Below, one piece after another: positions 52,669 through 62,478 of a stretch of DNA of 64,000 nucleotides. The notes beneath the pieces are model-generated. The model had not been told where the DNA came from, searched no databases, and worked only from the letters and a program-made list of their open reading frames with translations. The first letter of the stretch is position 1. Each line of letters begins with the position of its first letter. A program made the translations under genes and the position numbers. The stretch comes from a candidate division KSB1 bacterium (GTDB lineage: Bacteria > Zhuqueibacterota > Zhuqueibacteria > Thermofontimicrobiales > Thermofontimicrobiaceae): assembly GCA_034506395.1 (NCBI GenBank), contig JAPDPQ010000006.1, forward strand, positions 1-64,000, read 5' to 3'.

Positions 52669-55600
52669 ATGACCAAATGCCGATCAAAAATACTGCTTGT
52701 TTGCCTAACAATTGCGATCTTGTGCACCAGCCAAGCAGTCGGCCAGATGGGCAACAGCAATATGATTCAAATTGTTGAATCCGCTGCCGACCATATTATC
52801 ATTCAAGTGAGAATCGACAGCGTCGCTATTCAAGAACAGAACAACGACGGTCGCAGCTTTCATGTCATTTCGATCCCCGGTTTTAACATGACGACCGAGC
52901 TGGGCAAGCCGCAATTACCAGTAACTGGGCTGTTATTGGCAATGCCGATGGACGGCTCGGCCGAGTTCAAGATCATCGAGTCAACTTATGAGGTGCATCA
53001 GGGGATCGAATTGATCGCTTCAGATGAAAAGTTGATTGACGAAAACGGCATAACTCCTCTTCACATTGTCAGCGATAGGAAATTGAACGAACCAGATAGC
53101 TGGTTTCCAGCCCAGCCAGTAAGATTGGGCGAGCCAGCGATGATTCGGGATCAACGCGTGCTGCCAGTTCAGATTTTTCCCATCGAATATCATGCAGCTC
53201 AGAAAACCCTTCGCTGCTATCGTTTCCTTCTGTTTCAAATCCATTTTTCGCATGGAATGTTATCATCTCTGCCAATTGTCGATCAGACTCAGTTCGAAAC
53301 AGTGCTGCGGCCTCTGGTGGCGAACCATGAAATTGGCAAGAATTGGCGGGCAAAAAAAGATCGCCCGCCTGGTTTAGGAAAGCCAACCTCCAGTGGTGCT
53401 GCGCGACCTGCCTATAAAATTTGCGTCCGCGAAGATGGCATCTATCGGCTGACTCGGACCGAATTAGATAGCGCTGGCATCCCAGTGGAGACAATCGATC
53501 CTCGAACGCTGCGGCTGGTGAATCGTGGCATTGAACTGCCGATCTATGTCCACGGGGAAAAGGACGGCCGCTTCGATCCTGATGATTACATCGAATTTTA
53601 TGGTGAATTCAATCGTGGGGGAAATAGCTATTTTTCACCCTATTCCGATGGCAATGTCTATTGGCTCAGTTGGGGCGAAGGGATCGGTCGACGGCAAGTC
53701 GAAACTGATGGTGGTCTTTATGTGAAGAGCACAAATCAGTTGGTCTCACCAAATGCTTTTCAATTTACTTTACATGTCGAACAAGATAATGTGTTCGATC
53801 GATTGCTGCTGGTGACCGATGAAATACAGGATCATTGGTTTTGGGAGACCATGAATGCTTCTGGCAGCTATGATTTCAAATTTCATCTGAATCACCCCGC
53901 TGCTGATGGCACAGCTCATATTCGGGTGATGCTACATGGTTCTACCCACCCAGATAAAAATCCAGATCATCATGTTGTTGTAAAATTGAATGGCTATTTG
54001 ATCAAAGAGGCGACCTGGGATGGTCAGGTTGCGCATGAGGTCACGGCTGATATCCCCATCATAGTACTCAAGCATGGCGAGAATACGCTAAGCGTGACGC
54101 TACCCGGGGATACTCCAGCCGGTGAAGTGGATCAGGTATTTTTGAATTGGGCGGAAATCACCTACTGGCATGCGCTTTTTGCCGAGGGGGATTTCATCGA
54201 GATCCCCTGGGACGCAGGCGATCGGACACTTCATCAATTCAAAATCAATGGTTTCAGTGCTCCAGACATTTCAATTATTGATAATTTTGGTCGACGCCTG
54301 GTCAATTTCGATGTACAAAAAACTGATTCGGGCTATCAGGTTACTTTTCAGGATCGACCCACATTGCAAGGACTGCACTATTTTCTTTATAGTCCGAAAG
54401 CAATAAAAAAACCGATTCAGATCGTGTCCGATCAACCTTCGAATCTCAAATCATCGCAAAACGGAGCCGATTACATTTTGATCACCCATGAGTTATTTCG
54501 AAATGCGGCTCAGTTGCTTGCCGAGCATCGTCAAGCTCAGAACCTGCGCGTTGCGCTAATCGATGTTCAAGATATTTACGACGAGTTCAATGATGGCATC
54601 TTCGATCCTTGGGCGATTCAAAAATTTCTGAAGTATGCCTATGAGAACTGGCAGCCACCAGCACCGCTCTATGTGCTTCTTTTAGGCGACGCCACTTGGG
54701 CATGTGATAAGTCGTTGGCTCGAAGTTGGCGCAAAACTTGTTTCATCCCCAGCGTCATGAAATACACCTATTCGTGGGGGCTCACTTCCAGCGATAATGC
54801 TTTTGTTTGCGTCAGCGGAGACGACCGGCTTCCTGATATGTTCATCGGAAGACTGCCAGTAAATACCATCGAAGAAGCGCGGACAGTTATCGATAAAATC
54901 ATACAATATGAAAAGCAGCCATTGCTTGGGGAGTGGCGAAAACGAATCTGCTTGGCCTGCGGAGATGATCCGTTTTTCGAACGGTCAGCAGATTATCTGG
55001 CTCAAGACTACATCCCTGCCAGTTTCGAAGTGCCCCGGCTTTACACCAATCCCCGATCGAAATATTTCGGCAGCACTCAAGAATTGGTCGGGTTGTTCAA
55101 TAATGGCGTCGCGCTGCTCAATTTCATCGGCCATGGCGGCGGTGGCGTGTTTTTCGATGCAGATTTGTTCTTGTTGGAGGACATCGTTCTCCTTAAAAAC
55201 CCTCGGACCTTGCCAGTAATCTTCAGCCTCACCTGTTTCATCGGCTATTTCGATAATCCATGGACCCCCTCCCTGGGCGAAGAACTGCTCCGAGCGAAAG
55301 ACAAAGGCTGTATCGCCACCTTTGGTTCCGCAGGTCGGGCCTGGCTTTATGGTGATTATTTTTTGAACAATGCCCTATTCGAAGCGCTATTTAAAAATGG
55401 CCTTCGCCACCTCGGCCAAGTCACCACCCAGGCCAAATGGCGCATGATCACCTGGACTGGCAGCTATTGGGATCATGTGGAAAATTACAACCTGTTGGGC
55501 GATCCAGCGCTTCGGATCGGATTCCCATCGCATCCGATCGATCTGGAAATTCATCCGAGCTCAGTTCCCGCTGGAGAAACCTTCACGATCCGCGGAAAAC

Positions 55601-57489
55601 TGCCTCTTCCTTTAAATGGTCAAGCCAAAGTTCAGCTAATTGATTCATCGGAAGCCATATTTCAAGAACATACTGCTTCGGTATCGGCTGGACGGTTCGA
55701 GCTCACGCTGCCTATGCCTTTCACTAATGCTGGGTCTGCCCTCGCCAAAGCGTATTTTTGGAATGAAACTAGTGATGGCATCGGCTCAGCACCTTTTGGC
55801 ATTGAAGCCCCGGCATTCACAGAAATTAGCACGATACCAAGTAGCCCAGGTCATCGAGATTCGATTTTCTTTCGAGCTAAGATTGAAGTTGCATCGAAGG
55901 TCGCGCCGTCCGGCATCGATTCAGCGGTTTGCCAAATCAGTTACACTCAAGCCAGTTGGGAGAACTTCTCCATGCACCACATGCCAGATGGCCGCTTTCA
56001 AACCGAACAACCGCTGATTGCCAACGAAGGTTCAAAAATTTATTATCGAATCCAAGCCTTTTATCGCGCTGCCAGCAATTTCCTATCGAATTCCATAACC
56101 AGCCAAATCTATTCGTTTACCGTCAATCGCCGCGCTGATCTCAGATTTTTGGCCCCCGAGCTACAAATTTTCGGTCGGGAATCGGTCATGCTACAAACCA
56201 AAGTTTTCAATAAGGGAGAGACCGATGCCCGCAACTTTACGGTGGAGTTTTTCGAAGGGGATCCCGATGATGAGAAAAAAATAATCGATCCGGTGCGAAT
56301 CTTTCGTTTGGCGGCAGGACAAGATACTATTTTGCAATCTCCCTGGCCAAATCAACCCAGCGGCCGCCATCGATTGGTGATCAGGATCGACGCCGAACAG
56401 CATGTGCCCGAATCCAATGAGAGCAACAACGAAATTCAAAAGCAACTTCATTTGATCACTTTGATGCATGGCAGCGCAGGTCCAATCGTTAGCGCTGATA
56501 GCAATTTTTCAATCACCATATCCCCGAGTAGCATGCCCAGTAATTGTTCAGGGGATATCCACGTGCGCAGCGCCGCGGAGATGAGCCTCACTTGTCCCAT
56601 CCCATCTGGCTTTATCCCCGTCGGGTCTCAAGAGAACCCGCCACGGTGCTATGAGTTGCGATTTGATCCTCCGGATGCCCAATTGTTACAGCCCTTTTCT
56701 ATTCGCTTCAAATGGGCAAAGGAACAATGGGAAAAGCTGCCTCGCGTTTATGCTTGGGATGGTGTTCACCAGCATTGGAGCTATCGGCCTGCACAATTGG
56801 ATTCCAGCGATGCGAAATTGATCGCCACCGCCCTCGCTAGCGATGCCATTTTCGGCCTATTTTACGTGAACGATCCCACGCCACCCTTAATGTCCATTCG
56901 CATCGAGAATCAAAATTTCGCGGGAATGGATTACGTTTCGTCTCATCCGATCATCAGCGTGAGCATCGAGGATGAATCTGGAATCGATCTCCAAAACCAG
57001 CCGCCAGAGCTGTATTTGAACAACCAAAAGGTCGATCTTACGAATTCTTCAGTGTGGTTTAGTCCACAATCGAACAAAATTGCTGTCATTCGCTTCTCCC
57101 CTACTCTGGTTCCTGGGGAACATGTGATCAAAATCAGAGCTGCGGATCTTGCGGGAAACTGGTCGGAGCAAACGCTCGCGGTCACGGTGAGCGGCGAATT
57201 TGCGCTTCAAGCCCTTGCCAATCACCCCAACCCGTTTGTCAATGAAACCATCATTGCCTATACGTTGACCGATGAGGCTGAACTTGTTTCGCTTAACATT
57301 TACACCGTTTCGGGGCGTCTGATTCGACGCTTTGAATTTACCAATGAAGTCGGCTACATCGAACATGTTTGGGATGGCTGCGATGAAACAGGCGATCCAG
57401 TAGCCAATGGCGTTTATTATTTGAAATTCATCGCAAGAAAGGGCAATCAAAAAATTGAGCGGATCGAAAAGCTGGCCAAATTGAGATAG
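52669..57489 (+). CDS. Large secreted C25 (gingipain-type) cysteine peptidase with CARDB and C-terminal sorting module
   Basis: The 1606-residue protein has a signal peptide (LLVCLTIAILCTSQAVG) and a long prodomain-like N-terminal region (to about 590). The Peptidase_C25 domain (about 600-940) has the catalytic pair His822 (NFIGHGGGG) and Cys856 (SLTCFIGYFD), spaced as in gingipains. Next are Ig-like segments, a CARDB-like domain (DLRFLAPELQIFGRESVMLQ onward, near 1165) and a FlgD-like C-terminus with NHPNPFVNETIIAYTL. This size and order also match PorU-type sortases of type IX systems, so it could be either a secreted protease or the sortase itself. A PorV-like gene follows 180 bp later, which supports a link to this secretion route. 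Confidence 0.88.
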   Translation: MTKCRSKILLVCLTIAILCTSQAVGQMGNSNMIQIVESAADHIIIQVRIDSVAIQEQNNDGRSFHVISIPGFNMTTELGKPQLPVTGLLLAMPMDGSAEFKIIESTYEVHQGIELIASDEKLIDENGITPLHIVSDRKLNEPDSWFPAQPVRLGEPAMIRDQRVLPVQIFPIEYHAAQKTLRCYRFLLFQIHFSHGMLSSLPIVDQTQFETVLRPLVANHEIGKNWRAKKDRPPGLGKPTSSGAARPAYKICVREDGIYRLTRTELDSAGIPVETIDPRTLRLVNRGIELPIYVHGEKDGRFDPDDYIEFYGEFNRGGNSYFSPYSDGNVYWLSWGEGIGRRQVETDGGLYVKSTNQLVSPNAFQFTLHVEQDNVFDRLLLVTDEIQDHWFWETMNASGSYDFKFHLNHPAADGTAHIRVMLHGSTHPDKNPDHHVVVKLNGYLIKEATWDGQVAHEVTADIPIIVLKHGENTLSVTLPGDTPAGEVDQVFLNWAEITYWHALFAEGDFIEIPWDAGDRTLHQFKINGFSAPDISIIDNFGRRLVNFDVQKTDSGYQVTFQDRPTLQGLHYFLYSPKAIKKPIQIVSDQPSNLKSSQNGADYILITHELFRNAAQLLAEHRQAQNLRVALIDVQDIYDEFNDGIFDPWAIQKFLKYAYENWQPPAPLYVLLLGDATWACDKSLARSWRKTCFIPSVMKYTYSWGLTSSDNAFVCVSGDDRLPDMFIGRLPVNTIEEARTVIDKIIQYEKQPLLGEWRKRICLACGDDPFFERSADYLAQDYIPASFEVPRLYTNPRSKYFGSTQELVGLFNNGVALLNFIGHGGGGVFFDADLFLLEDIVLLKNPRTLPVIFSLTCFIGYFDNPWTPSLGEELLRAKDKGCIATFGSAGRAWLYGDYFLNNALFEALFKNGLRHLGQVTTQAKWRMITWTGSYWDHVENYNLLGDPALRIGFPSHPIDLEIHPSSVPAGETFTIRGKLPLPLNGQAKVQLIDSSEAIFQEHTASVSAGRFELTLPMPFTNAGSALAKAYFWNETSDGIGSAPFGIEAPAFTEISTIPSSPGHRDSIFFRAKIEVASKVAPSGIDSAVCQISYTQASWENFSMHHMPDGRFQTEQPLIANEGSKIYYRIQAFYRAASNFLSNSITSQIYSFTVNRRADLRFLAPELQIFGRESVMLQTKVFNKGETDARNFTVEFFEGDPDDEKKIIDPVRIFRLAAGQDTILQSPWPNQPSGRHRLVIRIDAEQHVPESNESNNEIQKQLHLITLMHGSAGPIVSADSNFSITISPSSMPSNCSGDIHVRSAAEMSLTCPIPSGFIPVGSQENPPRCYELRFDPPDAQLLQPFSIRFKWAKEQWEKLPRVYAWDGVHQHWSYRPAQLDSSDAKLIATALASDAIFGLFYVNDPTPPLMSIRIENQNFAGMDYVSSHPIISVSIEDESGIDLQNQPPELYLNNQKVDLTNSSVWFSPQSNKIAVIRFSPTLVPGEHVIKIRAADLAGNWSEQTLAVTVSGEFALQALANHPNPFVNETIIAYTLTDEAELVSLNIYTVSGRLIRRFEFTNEVGYIEHVWDGCDETGDPVANGVYYLKFIARKGNQKIERIEKLAKLR

Positions 57490-57669
57490 AACTCGATCCT
57501 CGCCGATTGAATGTTCTAACCTGGAGTGTAATGCCAAGAAAAAACGAGTTTGCATCTTTCAAGATTGCCTTGAGAGCAATTTGAATTGACAATCAACGAA
57601 CTCTGGGTAAGGAAGTAATTTTGCGTCCGACATCGGCTTTTATGTCTTTTTTTTGAACCAAGGACCTCA

Positions 57670-58680
57670 ATGAAACAGATGAAGCAGATAATTGTCCTCT
57701 TTTTGCTCGGCACTTGCGGTCAAGCCTTTGCGGGAAAGTATGCGGCGGAGTTTCTTCGGATCGGCGTCGGGGCGCGAGCGTTAGGGTTGGCTGGCGCCTA
57801 TGTGGCCATGGCCGATGATGGCTCTGCCAGCTACTGGAATCCAGCCGGATTAACGGACCTGAACAAGCATCAACTCCTGTTCAGCCATGCCCAGATGTTC
57901 CAAAATCTGGCCGATCACCATTTCGCGAATTGCTCTATTCGCTTGGGCTCAGCTACCGCTCTGGCCGCCAGTTGGATTCGATTGGCGGTGGATGATATCC
58001 CCCGCTACAGTGAGCTTATTGGTACACGCTACGATCGATTTATTGATCCCAACCTGCGCTCCACTGGCACGCCTGAGGGCTATTTCGGCGATGTTGAAGA
58101 TGCCGTTATTTTGTCATTTGCCAGAGCATTTGATTTCGATCTAATAATTGGAACAGGCCTGAATCCTGCCATCATACCATTAAGGCTCGGTCTTGGAGTT
58201 AGTTACAAATTTATCTCCCAAAAATTGGATCGCTTCGAAGGAAAGGGGCAAGGCATCGACCTTGGCTTGAAGCTCAGCCTGATCGGGTTCGAGGGCGAAA
58301 ACGACATCCAGCAACGCTGCCTCTCCTTTGGCTTCAGCATTCAGGACTTGGCCGGAACCCCAGTGGTTTGGAATACTGGGCAACGAAGTAAGGATCAACT
58401 TCCCATCAATTTGATGATAGGCGTCGCCTATGCTGAACGAATTCCTTTCGTCTCGAGCCGGCTGACCATCTCGCTGGAGCGTGATGATAGCTACCAGAGC
58501 TTTAATCGGCTTGGCGCAGAACTGACCTTCAATGATATGGTGGCACTCAGGGCTGGCCTGGAAAACGACCGATGGACCGCGGGCGCTGGATTCCGATTGT
58601 ACTTCTTGAGACTGGATTACGCGTTCCTCAATAGCGAATTGGGCAATAGCCATCGGATTAGCGGAGCGGTGGAATTTTAA
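57670..58680 (+). CDS. PorV/PorQ-family outer-membrane beta-barrel protein
   Basis: The 336-residue protein has a signal peptide (MKQIIVLFLLGTCGQAFAG) and then the hallmark EFLRIGVGARALGLAGAYVA, followed by MADDGSASYWNPAGL. This N-terminal pattern is shared by UPF0164 and PorV/PorQ proteins of the FadL-like barrel superfamily. In type IX systems PorV shuttles cargo from the translocon to the PorU sortase. Its position after a C25 peptidase carrying a sorting module fits that role. The rest has alternating strands and a C-terminal aromatic-like end (ISGAVEF), typical of barrels. Whether it is PorV or PorQ is not decided. Confidence 0.87.
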   Translation: MKQMKQIIVLFLLGTCGQAFAGKYAAEFLRIGVGARALGLAGAYVAMADDGSASYWNPAGLTDLNKHQLLFSHAQMFQNLADHHFANCSIRLGSATALAASWIRLAVDDIPRYSELIGTRYDRFIDPNLRSTGTPEGYFGDVEDAVILSFARAFDFDLIIGTGLNPAIIPLRLGLGVSYKFISQKLDRFEGKGQGIDLGLKLSLIGFEGENDIQQRCLSFGFSIQDLAGTPVVWNTGQRSKDQLPINLMIGVAYAERIPFVSSRLTISLERDDSYQSFNRLGAELTFNDMVALRAGLENDRWTAGAGFRLYFLRLDYAFLNSELGNSHRISGAVEF

Positions 58681-58847
58681 AATTTCTGTCTTTTTAGTCT
58701 TAAAAAACATTCATGCTTTGATCTTCAAATAGACATTTTTATCTCGCCTTTTAATAATTTCCCTTGCCTTTTTCCCTCAAATTCCGTACAATAATCCACC
58801 CAACTAATCAATTCAAAGCCCTAATCATAAACCAGGAGCTTCGATCC

Positions 58848-61800
58848 ATGAAGAAATACATCCCAATTACCCAATTGCCCATTTACCTAACCATCTTATT
58901 CTCCATTTTCCTAATTACCCTAATGCCTAATCACCTTATAGCAGCAATTGAAGGCCGATTCATGCAATACCCCGACATTCGAGGCGAGAAGATTGTGTTC
59001 ACTTATGAGGGCGATCTGTGGACCATCGGGCAGAACTGTGGGCTTGCGATTCGGCTGACAACGCATCCTGGAACTGAATATGCTGCCAAGATTTCGCCTG
59101 ATGGCAAGTGGATCGCCTTTACGGGCAATTATCACAGTGGCGAGAATGTGTATCTCATGCCTATCGATGGCGGCGAGCCGCAGCGATTGACCTATCACAT
59201 CGGCGGGCAGGTGGTGACCTGGACGCCCGATGGCAAAAAGATCATCTTTCGGTCGGGATTTGAAAATACCTTTCGTCCCATTGTGAAGCTGTTTGCCGTC
59301 ACGCCAGAGGGGGCGATGCCTGAGAAACTGCCTGTGCCTCGGGGCGTGCTGTGCACCTTTTCGCCTGATGGGAAGAAAATGGTTTACAACACCCGTGGTC
59401 GGGAGGAATATTATTGGAAGCGTTACAAAGGCGGACAGTACCAGGACATCTGGCTGTACGATTTCGAGAGCAAAAATTTTCAGAAGCTGACCGACTACGT
59501 GGGCAAGAACAGTTACCCGATGTGGATCGGCGACAAAATGTACTATGTCTCGGATCAGGGTAACAACGGCATTGCCAATATCTATCGCTATGATTTCACC
59601 ACCAAAAAGATCGAGCAGGTGACTCAGTACGATGATTTCGATGTGCAGATGCCCTCGACCGATGGGAAGAAGATCATCTATTTGCATTCGGGTTATTTGT
59701 ATGTGCTGGATCCAGCCGTCGGCAAGCCGCAGAAGATCACGGTGCAGATTCCCACGGACAACTGGCAACTGGCAGAAAGGACGATCAATCCCAAAGATTA
59801 CATTCATTCGATGTCGGTTTCCAACGACGGCGAGAGGGCTGTGTTCGAGGCTCGGGGTGATGCCTTTTTGGTGCCGAAGGATGAGAACAAAGACACCAAA
59901 AATCTGACTCGCAGCCCAGACAGTCGGGAGCGCTATCCGCAGATTTCGCCCGATGGCAAATGGGTTGCCTTTTTCTCAGATAAAAGCGGCGAGTATGAAT
60001 TGTACTTGAAAAGCCTGGAGACCGAGGGCGATTGGGTTCAACTGACCAAAGGCAACAAAAATACTGTTTATCATCTCGAGTGGTCGCCCGATAGCAAGAA
60101 GATTCTGTTCGGCAACAAGGATTTCTCGATCTTTTATGTGGATATCGACACCAAGAAGTTGATCAAGATCGACTCCTCCAATCAATTGAAGAACGATGAA
60201 TTTTATTGGGAGATCAGCGACTACAGTTGGTCGCCCGATAGCAAATGGGTCGTCTATTCGTTCGTACAGTTCAATCGCAATAGCAAGATTTTTCTGTATA
60301 GTCTGGATCAAAATAAAATCTATCCGCTCACGGATGATTTTTATGACAATCTCAATCCCAGTTTCGACTCCAATGGCGAATATCTCTATTTCCTCTCCTA
60401 TCGCAACTATGATGTGCAGATGGATGTATTCGAGGATAATCACATCATCCCCAATCCCGTGAAGGTGATGGTGGTGCAGCTCAAGGCGGGACAGAAGCCG
60501 CTGTTCGATAAGGCATTCAAGGCTGAGAAAAAGACCACGGGCGAGCCGTTCCGCATCGATCTGGATGGGATTCAGAATCGCATCTTCTCTTTGCCTGTTG
60601 AGCCTGGAAATTATTTCTTCCTGAAAGCGGGCAAGGGCTTGGTCACCTGGGCGTCGATTGATGATTTTGGTGATGATGAATATGAGGAGATCTTCAAGCC
60701 AGGCGGACGAAATAAATGGACATTGCACGTCTTCAACATGGAGGATGAAAAAGAGGTCAAGCTGGAAGGCAAGATCACCGATTGGAAGCTCTCGGCCAAT
60801 CGGGAGCACATGATCGTCAAAAAAGAATCCGATTATTTCGTCAGCAAAGTCGAGAAGGTTTATTCATCCAAGTCGTTGGGCGACAAGCTCAATCTGAGCA
60901 AGATGAACTATGTGGTTCAGCCCAAAGAAGAATGGGCGCAGATTTTCAACGACACCTGGCGCTGGTATCGGGATTTCTTTTACGCTCCTAACATGCATGG
61001 TCGGGACTGGCAGAAGATGGGCGAGACTTATCGCACCTATCTCCCGCAACTCACGTCTCGCCAGGATTTGAACTGGCTACTGTCGCAGATGGTCGGCGAG
61101 TTATGCGTATCGCATACTTATATTAGCGGCGGGGATAATGGTCCCAAAAAGATGCCCGATAATCCCACCTTCACTGGTTTGTTGGGCGCAGATTTGAAAG
61201 CCTCGTCCAGCGGCTATTACCAGTTCGAGATCATTTACGGGCCGACGGATTATGATCGAGATTTGAAAGCGCCACTCGTTCGCCCTGACATCGACTTGAA
61301 AGAGGGCGATTATCTGATCGCCATCAATGGCAAAGAGATCAAATCTCCCGAGAATCCATACAAGTATTTGCAGATCACCCAAGGCGAAAAGGTCTCTATC
61401 TCGGTCAATAATAAGCCTACGGCTATTGGCGCTAAAACTTATCAGATCGAGCCGATCAGGTCCGAGTATAATTTGCGATATAATCGCTGGCTGGCGGATA
61501 ATATTCAAAAGGTGCTTAAGGCAAGCAACGGCGACATCGGTTATATGCACATCACGGCCATGAGTTCTGCTAACGTAGCGCAGTTCGACAAGTTCTGGCG
61601 GGCGTTTCGCTACAAAAAAGGATTGATCATCGACGTCCGTGGCAATGGAGGTGGCTGGACCGAATATTTCCTCATCGACAAATTGGAGCGAAAAATGGTC
61701 GCTTACAATGTGCTGAAAAACATGGTGCCGTTCCGCTACCCTGGTAGCGTGTCCAATGCCCATCTGGCTGTGGTGACCAATGAATACAATGGCTCAGATG

Positions 61801-62129
61801 GCGAGGCATTTATCGAGCATTTCAAGGCCCGCAAGCTGGGTACTGTGATCGGCGTGCCGTCTTGGGGCGGATTGGTAGGCATAGTGAACGGCCAGACCAC
61901 GATTGATAATGGGACAGTTCATCAATCGAACAATGCATTTTACGGTCGAGAAGGCAAATGGTTGGTGGAAAACCACGGCGCCGATCCCGATATCCTCGTC
62001 GAAAACGATCCTGCTTCGGTCATGGCAGGACATGATAAGCAGTTGGAGACCGCGATGGAGGTGCTAATGAAAAAAATTAAAGATGAGCCGTTTGTGTTTC
62101 CTGAAAGGCCAGCTTATCCTGTGAAATAA
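58848..62129 (+). CDS. Exported tricorn-like S41 protease with beta-propellers and PDZ domain
   Basis: The start at 58848 follows CCAGGAG; the frame opens 84 bp earlier without a signal. The 1093-residue protein has a signal peptide (LTILFSIFLITLMPNHLIAA) and two WD40/PD40-type propellers (about 35-330 and 340-650, with repeats such as ISPDGKWIAFTGN and WSPDSKKILFGN). A helical C1 domain (EEWAQIFNDTWRWYRDFFY), a PDZ domain (about 790-880, GDYLIAINGKEI) and the S41 core follow: GYMHITAM, IIDVRGNGGGW and NEYNGSDGEAF with nucleophile Ser983. Unlike archaeal tricorn it is secreted. It would degrade peptides in the periplasm. An oddity is that the signal peptide is encoded by 8-bp repeats. Confidence 0.93.
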   Translation: MKKYIPITQLPIYLTILFSIFLITLMPNHLIAAIEGRFMQYPDIRGEKIVFTYEGDLWTIGQNCGLAIRLTTHPGTEYAAKISPDGKWIAFTGNYHSGENVYLMPIDGGEPQRLTYHIGGQVVTWTPDGKKIIFRSGFENTFRPIVKLFAVTPEGAMPEKLPVPRGVLCTFSPDGKKMVYNTRGREEYYWKRYKGGQYQDIWLYDFESKNFQKLTDYVGKNSYPMWIGDKMYYVSDQGNNGIANIYRYDFTTKKIEQVTQYDDFDVQMPSTDGKKIIYLHSGYLYVLDPAVGKPQKITVQIPTDNWQLAERTINPKDYIHSMSVSNDGERAVFEARGDAFLVPKDENKDTKNLTRSPDSRERYPQISPDGKWVAFFSDKSGEYELYLKSLETEGDWVQLTKGNKNTVYHLEWSPDSKKILFGNKDFSIFYVDIDTKKLIKIDSSNQLKNDEFYWEISDYSWSPDSKWVVYSFVQFNRNSKIFLYSLDQNKIYPLTDDFYDNLNPSFDSNGEYLYFLSYRNYDVQMDVFEDNHIIPNPVKVMVVQLKAGQKPLFDKAFKAEKKTTGEPFRIDLDGIQNRIFSLPVEPGNYFFLKAGKGLVTWASIDDFGDDEYEEIFKPGGRNKWTLHVFNMEDEKEVKLEGKITDWKLSANREHMIVKKESDYFVSKVEKVYSSKSLGDKLNLSKMNYVVQPKEEWAQIFNDTWRWYRDFFYAPNMHGRDWQKMGETYRTYLPQLTSRQDLNWLLSQMVGELCVSHTYISGGDNGPKKMPDNPTFTGLLGADLKASSSGYYQFEIIYGPTDYDRDLKAPLVRPDIDLKEGDYLIAINGKEIKSPENPYKYLQITQGEKVSISVNNKPTAIGAKTYQIEPIRSEYNLRYNRWLADNIQKVLKASNGDIGYMHITAMSSANVAQFDKFWRAFRYKKGLIIDVRGNGGGWTEYFLIDKLERKMVAYNVLKNMVPFRYPGSVSNAHLAVVTNEYNGSDGEAFIEHFKARKLGTVIGVPSWGGLVGIVNGQTTIDNGTVHQSNNAFYGREGKWLVENHGADPDILVENDPASVMAGHDKQLETAMEVLMKKIKDEPFVFPERPAYPVK
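58865..58936 (+). repeat. 8-bp repeat array forming the signal-peptide coding region
   Basis: Nine 8-bp units in register: AATTACCC, AATTGCCC, ATTTACCT, AACCATCT, TATTCTCC, ATTTTCCT, AATTACCC, TAATGCCT, AATCACCT. They encode the hydrophobic leader of the tricorn protease (ITQLPIYLTILFSIFLITLM). The units belong to the same family as the intergenic array at 51070-51180, read from the opposite strand. Confidence 0.82.
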
Positions 62130-62135
62130 GAAAAA

Positions 62136-62216
62136 CGTCATTCCGAACGGAGCGAGGATTCTAACAGTGATTGAAAGCTTGAGATTTCTAGATGCCTCAC
62201 TTCGTTCAGAATGACC
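62136..62216. repeat. 81-bp element with imperfect terminal inverted repeats
   Basis: CGTCATTCCGAACGGAGCGA at the left end pairs with TCACTTCGTTCAGAATGACCG at the right end (62196-62216, in part), with GTCATTC/GAATGAC as the perfect outermost arms. It lies just after the tricorn stop codon and before a terminator. Similar short elements beginning GTCATTCCGAACG are scattered in many genomes. Here it looks like a non-coding palindromic element. Confidence 0.65.
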
Positions 62217-62287
62217 GCTTTTAAGAAAAACCGATATTTTCTGACAGACTCGAATTAGAGGTTCATTTTTTCATTCTTGACCAAAAG

Positions 62288-62321
62288 GGTCAGGTAATCC
62301 GCAGATTATCTGACCTTTTTT
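62288..62321 (+). terminator. Rho-independent terminator after the tricorn gene
   Basis: GGTCAGGTAATC (62288-62299), loop CGCA, GATTATCTGACC (62304-62315), then six T. The stem is 12 bp with one G-U pair. It separates the tricorn gene from the butyrate kinase gene. Confidence 0.92.
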
Positions 62322-62355
62322 ATTCCTGAACCCAATTACCCAAAAAACTTTTTTG

Positions 62356-62384
62356 TTGATTTTGATGACAAATTTTGCTATCAT
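62356..62384 (+). promoter_or_regulatory. Sigma70-like promoter candidate for butyrate kinase
   Basis: TTGATT (62356-62361) and TATCAT (62379-62384) are separated by exactly 17 bp, about 95 bp upstream of the butyrate kinase start and directly after a strong terminator. The match to -35/-10 consensus is good, but promoter rules for this lineage are not known. Confidence 0.5.
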
Positions 62385-62478
62385 ACAAATGAGATGAACG
62401 TTTTGTAATTAAAAAAGGATCGATATTCAAGTATTCGACCAAAAATCTAAGGACTAAATAAGGGGAGTCTCTCTTTTT

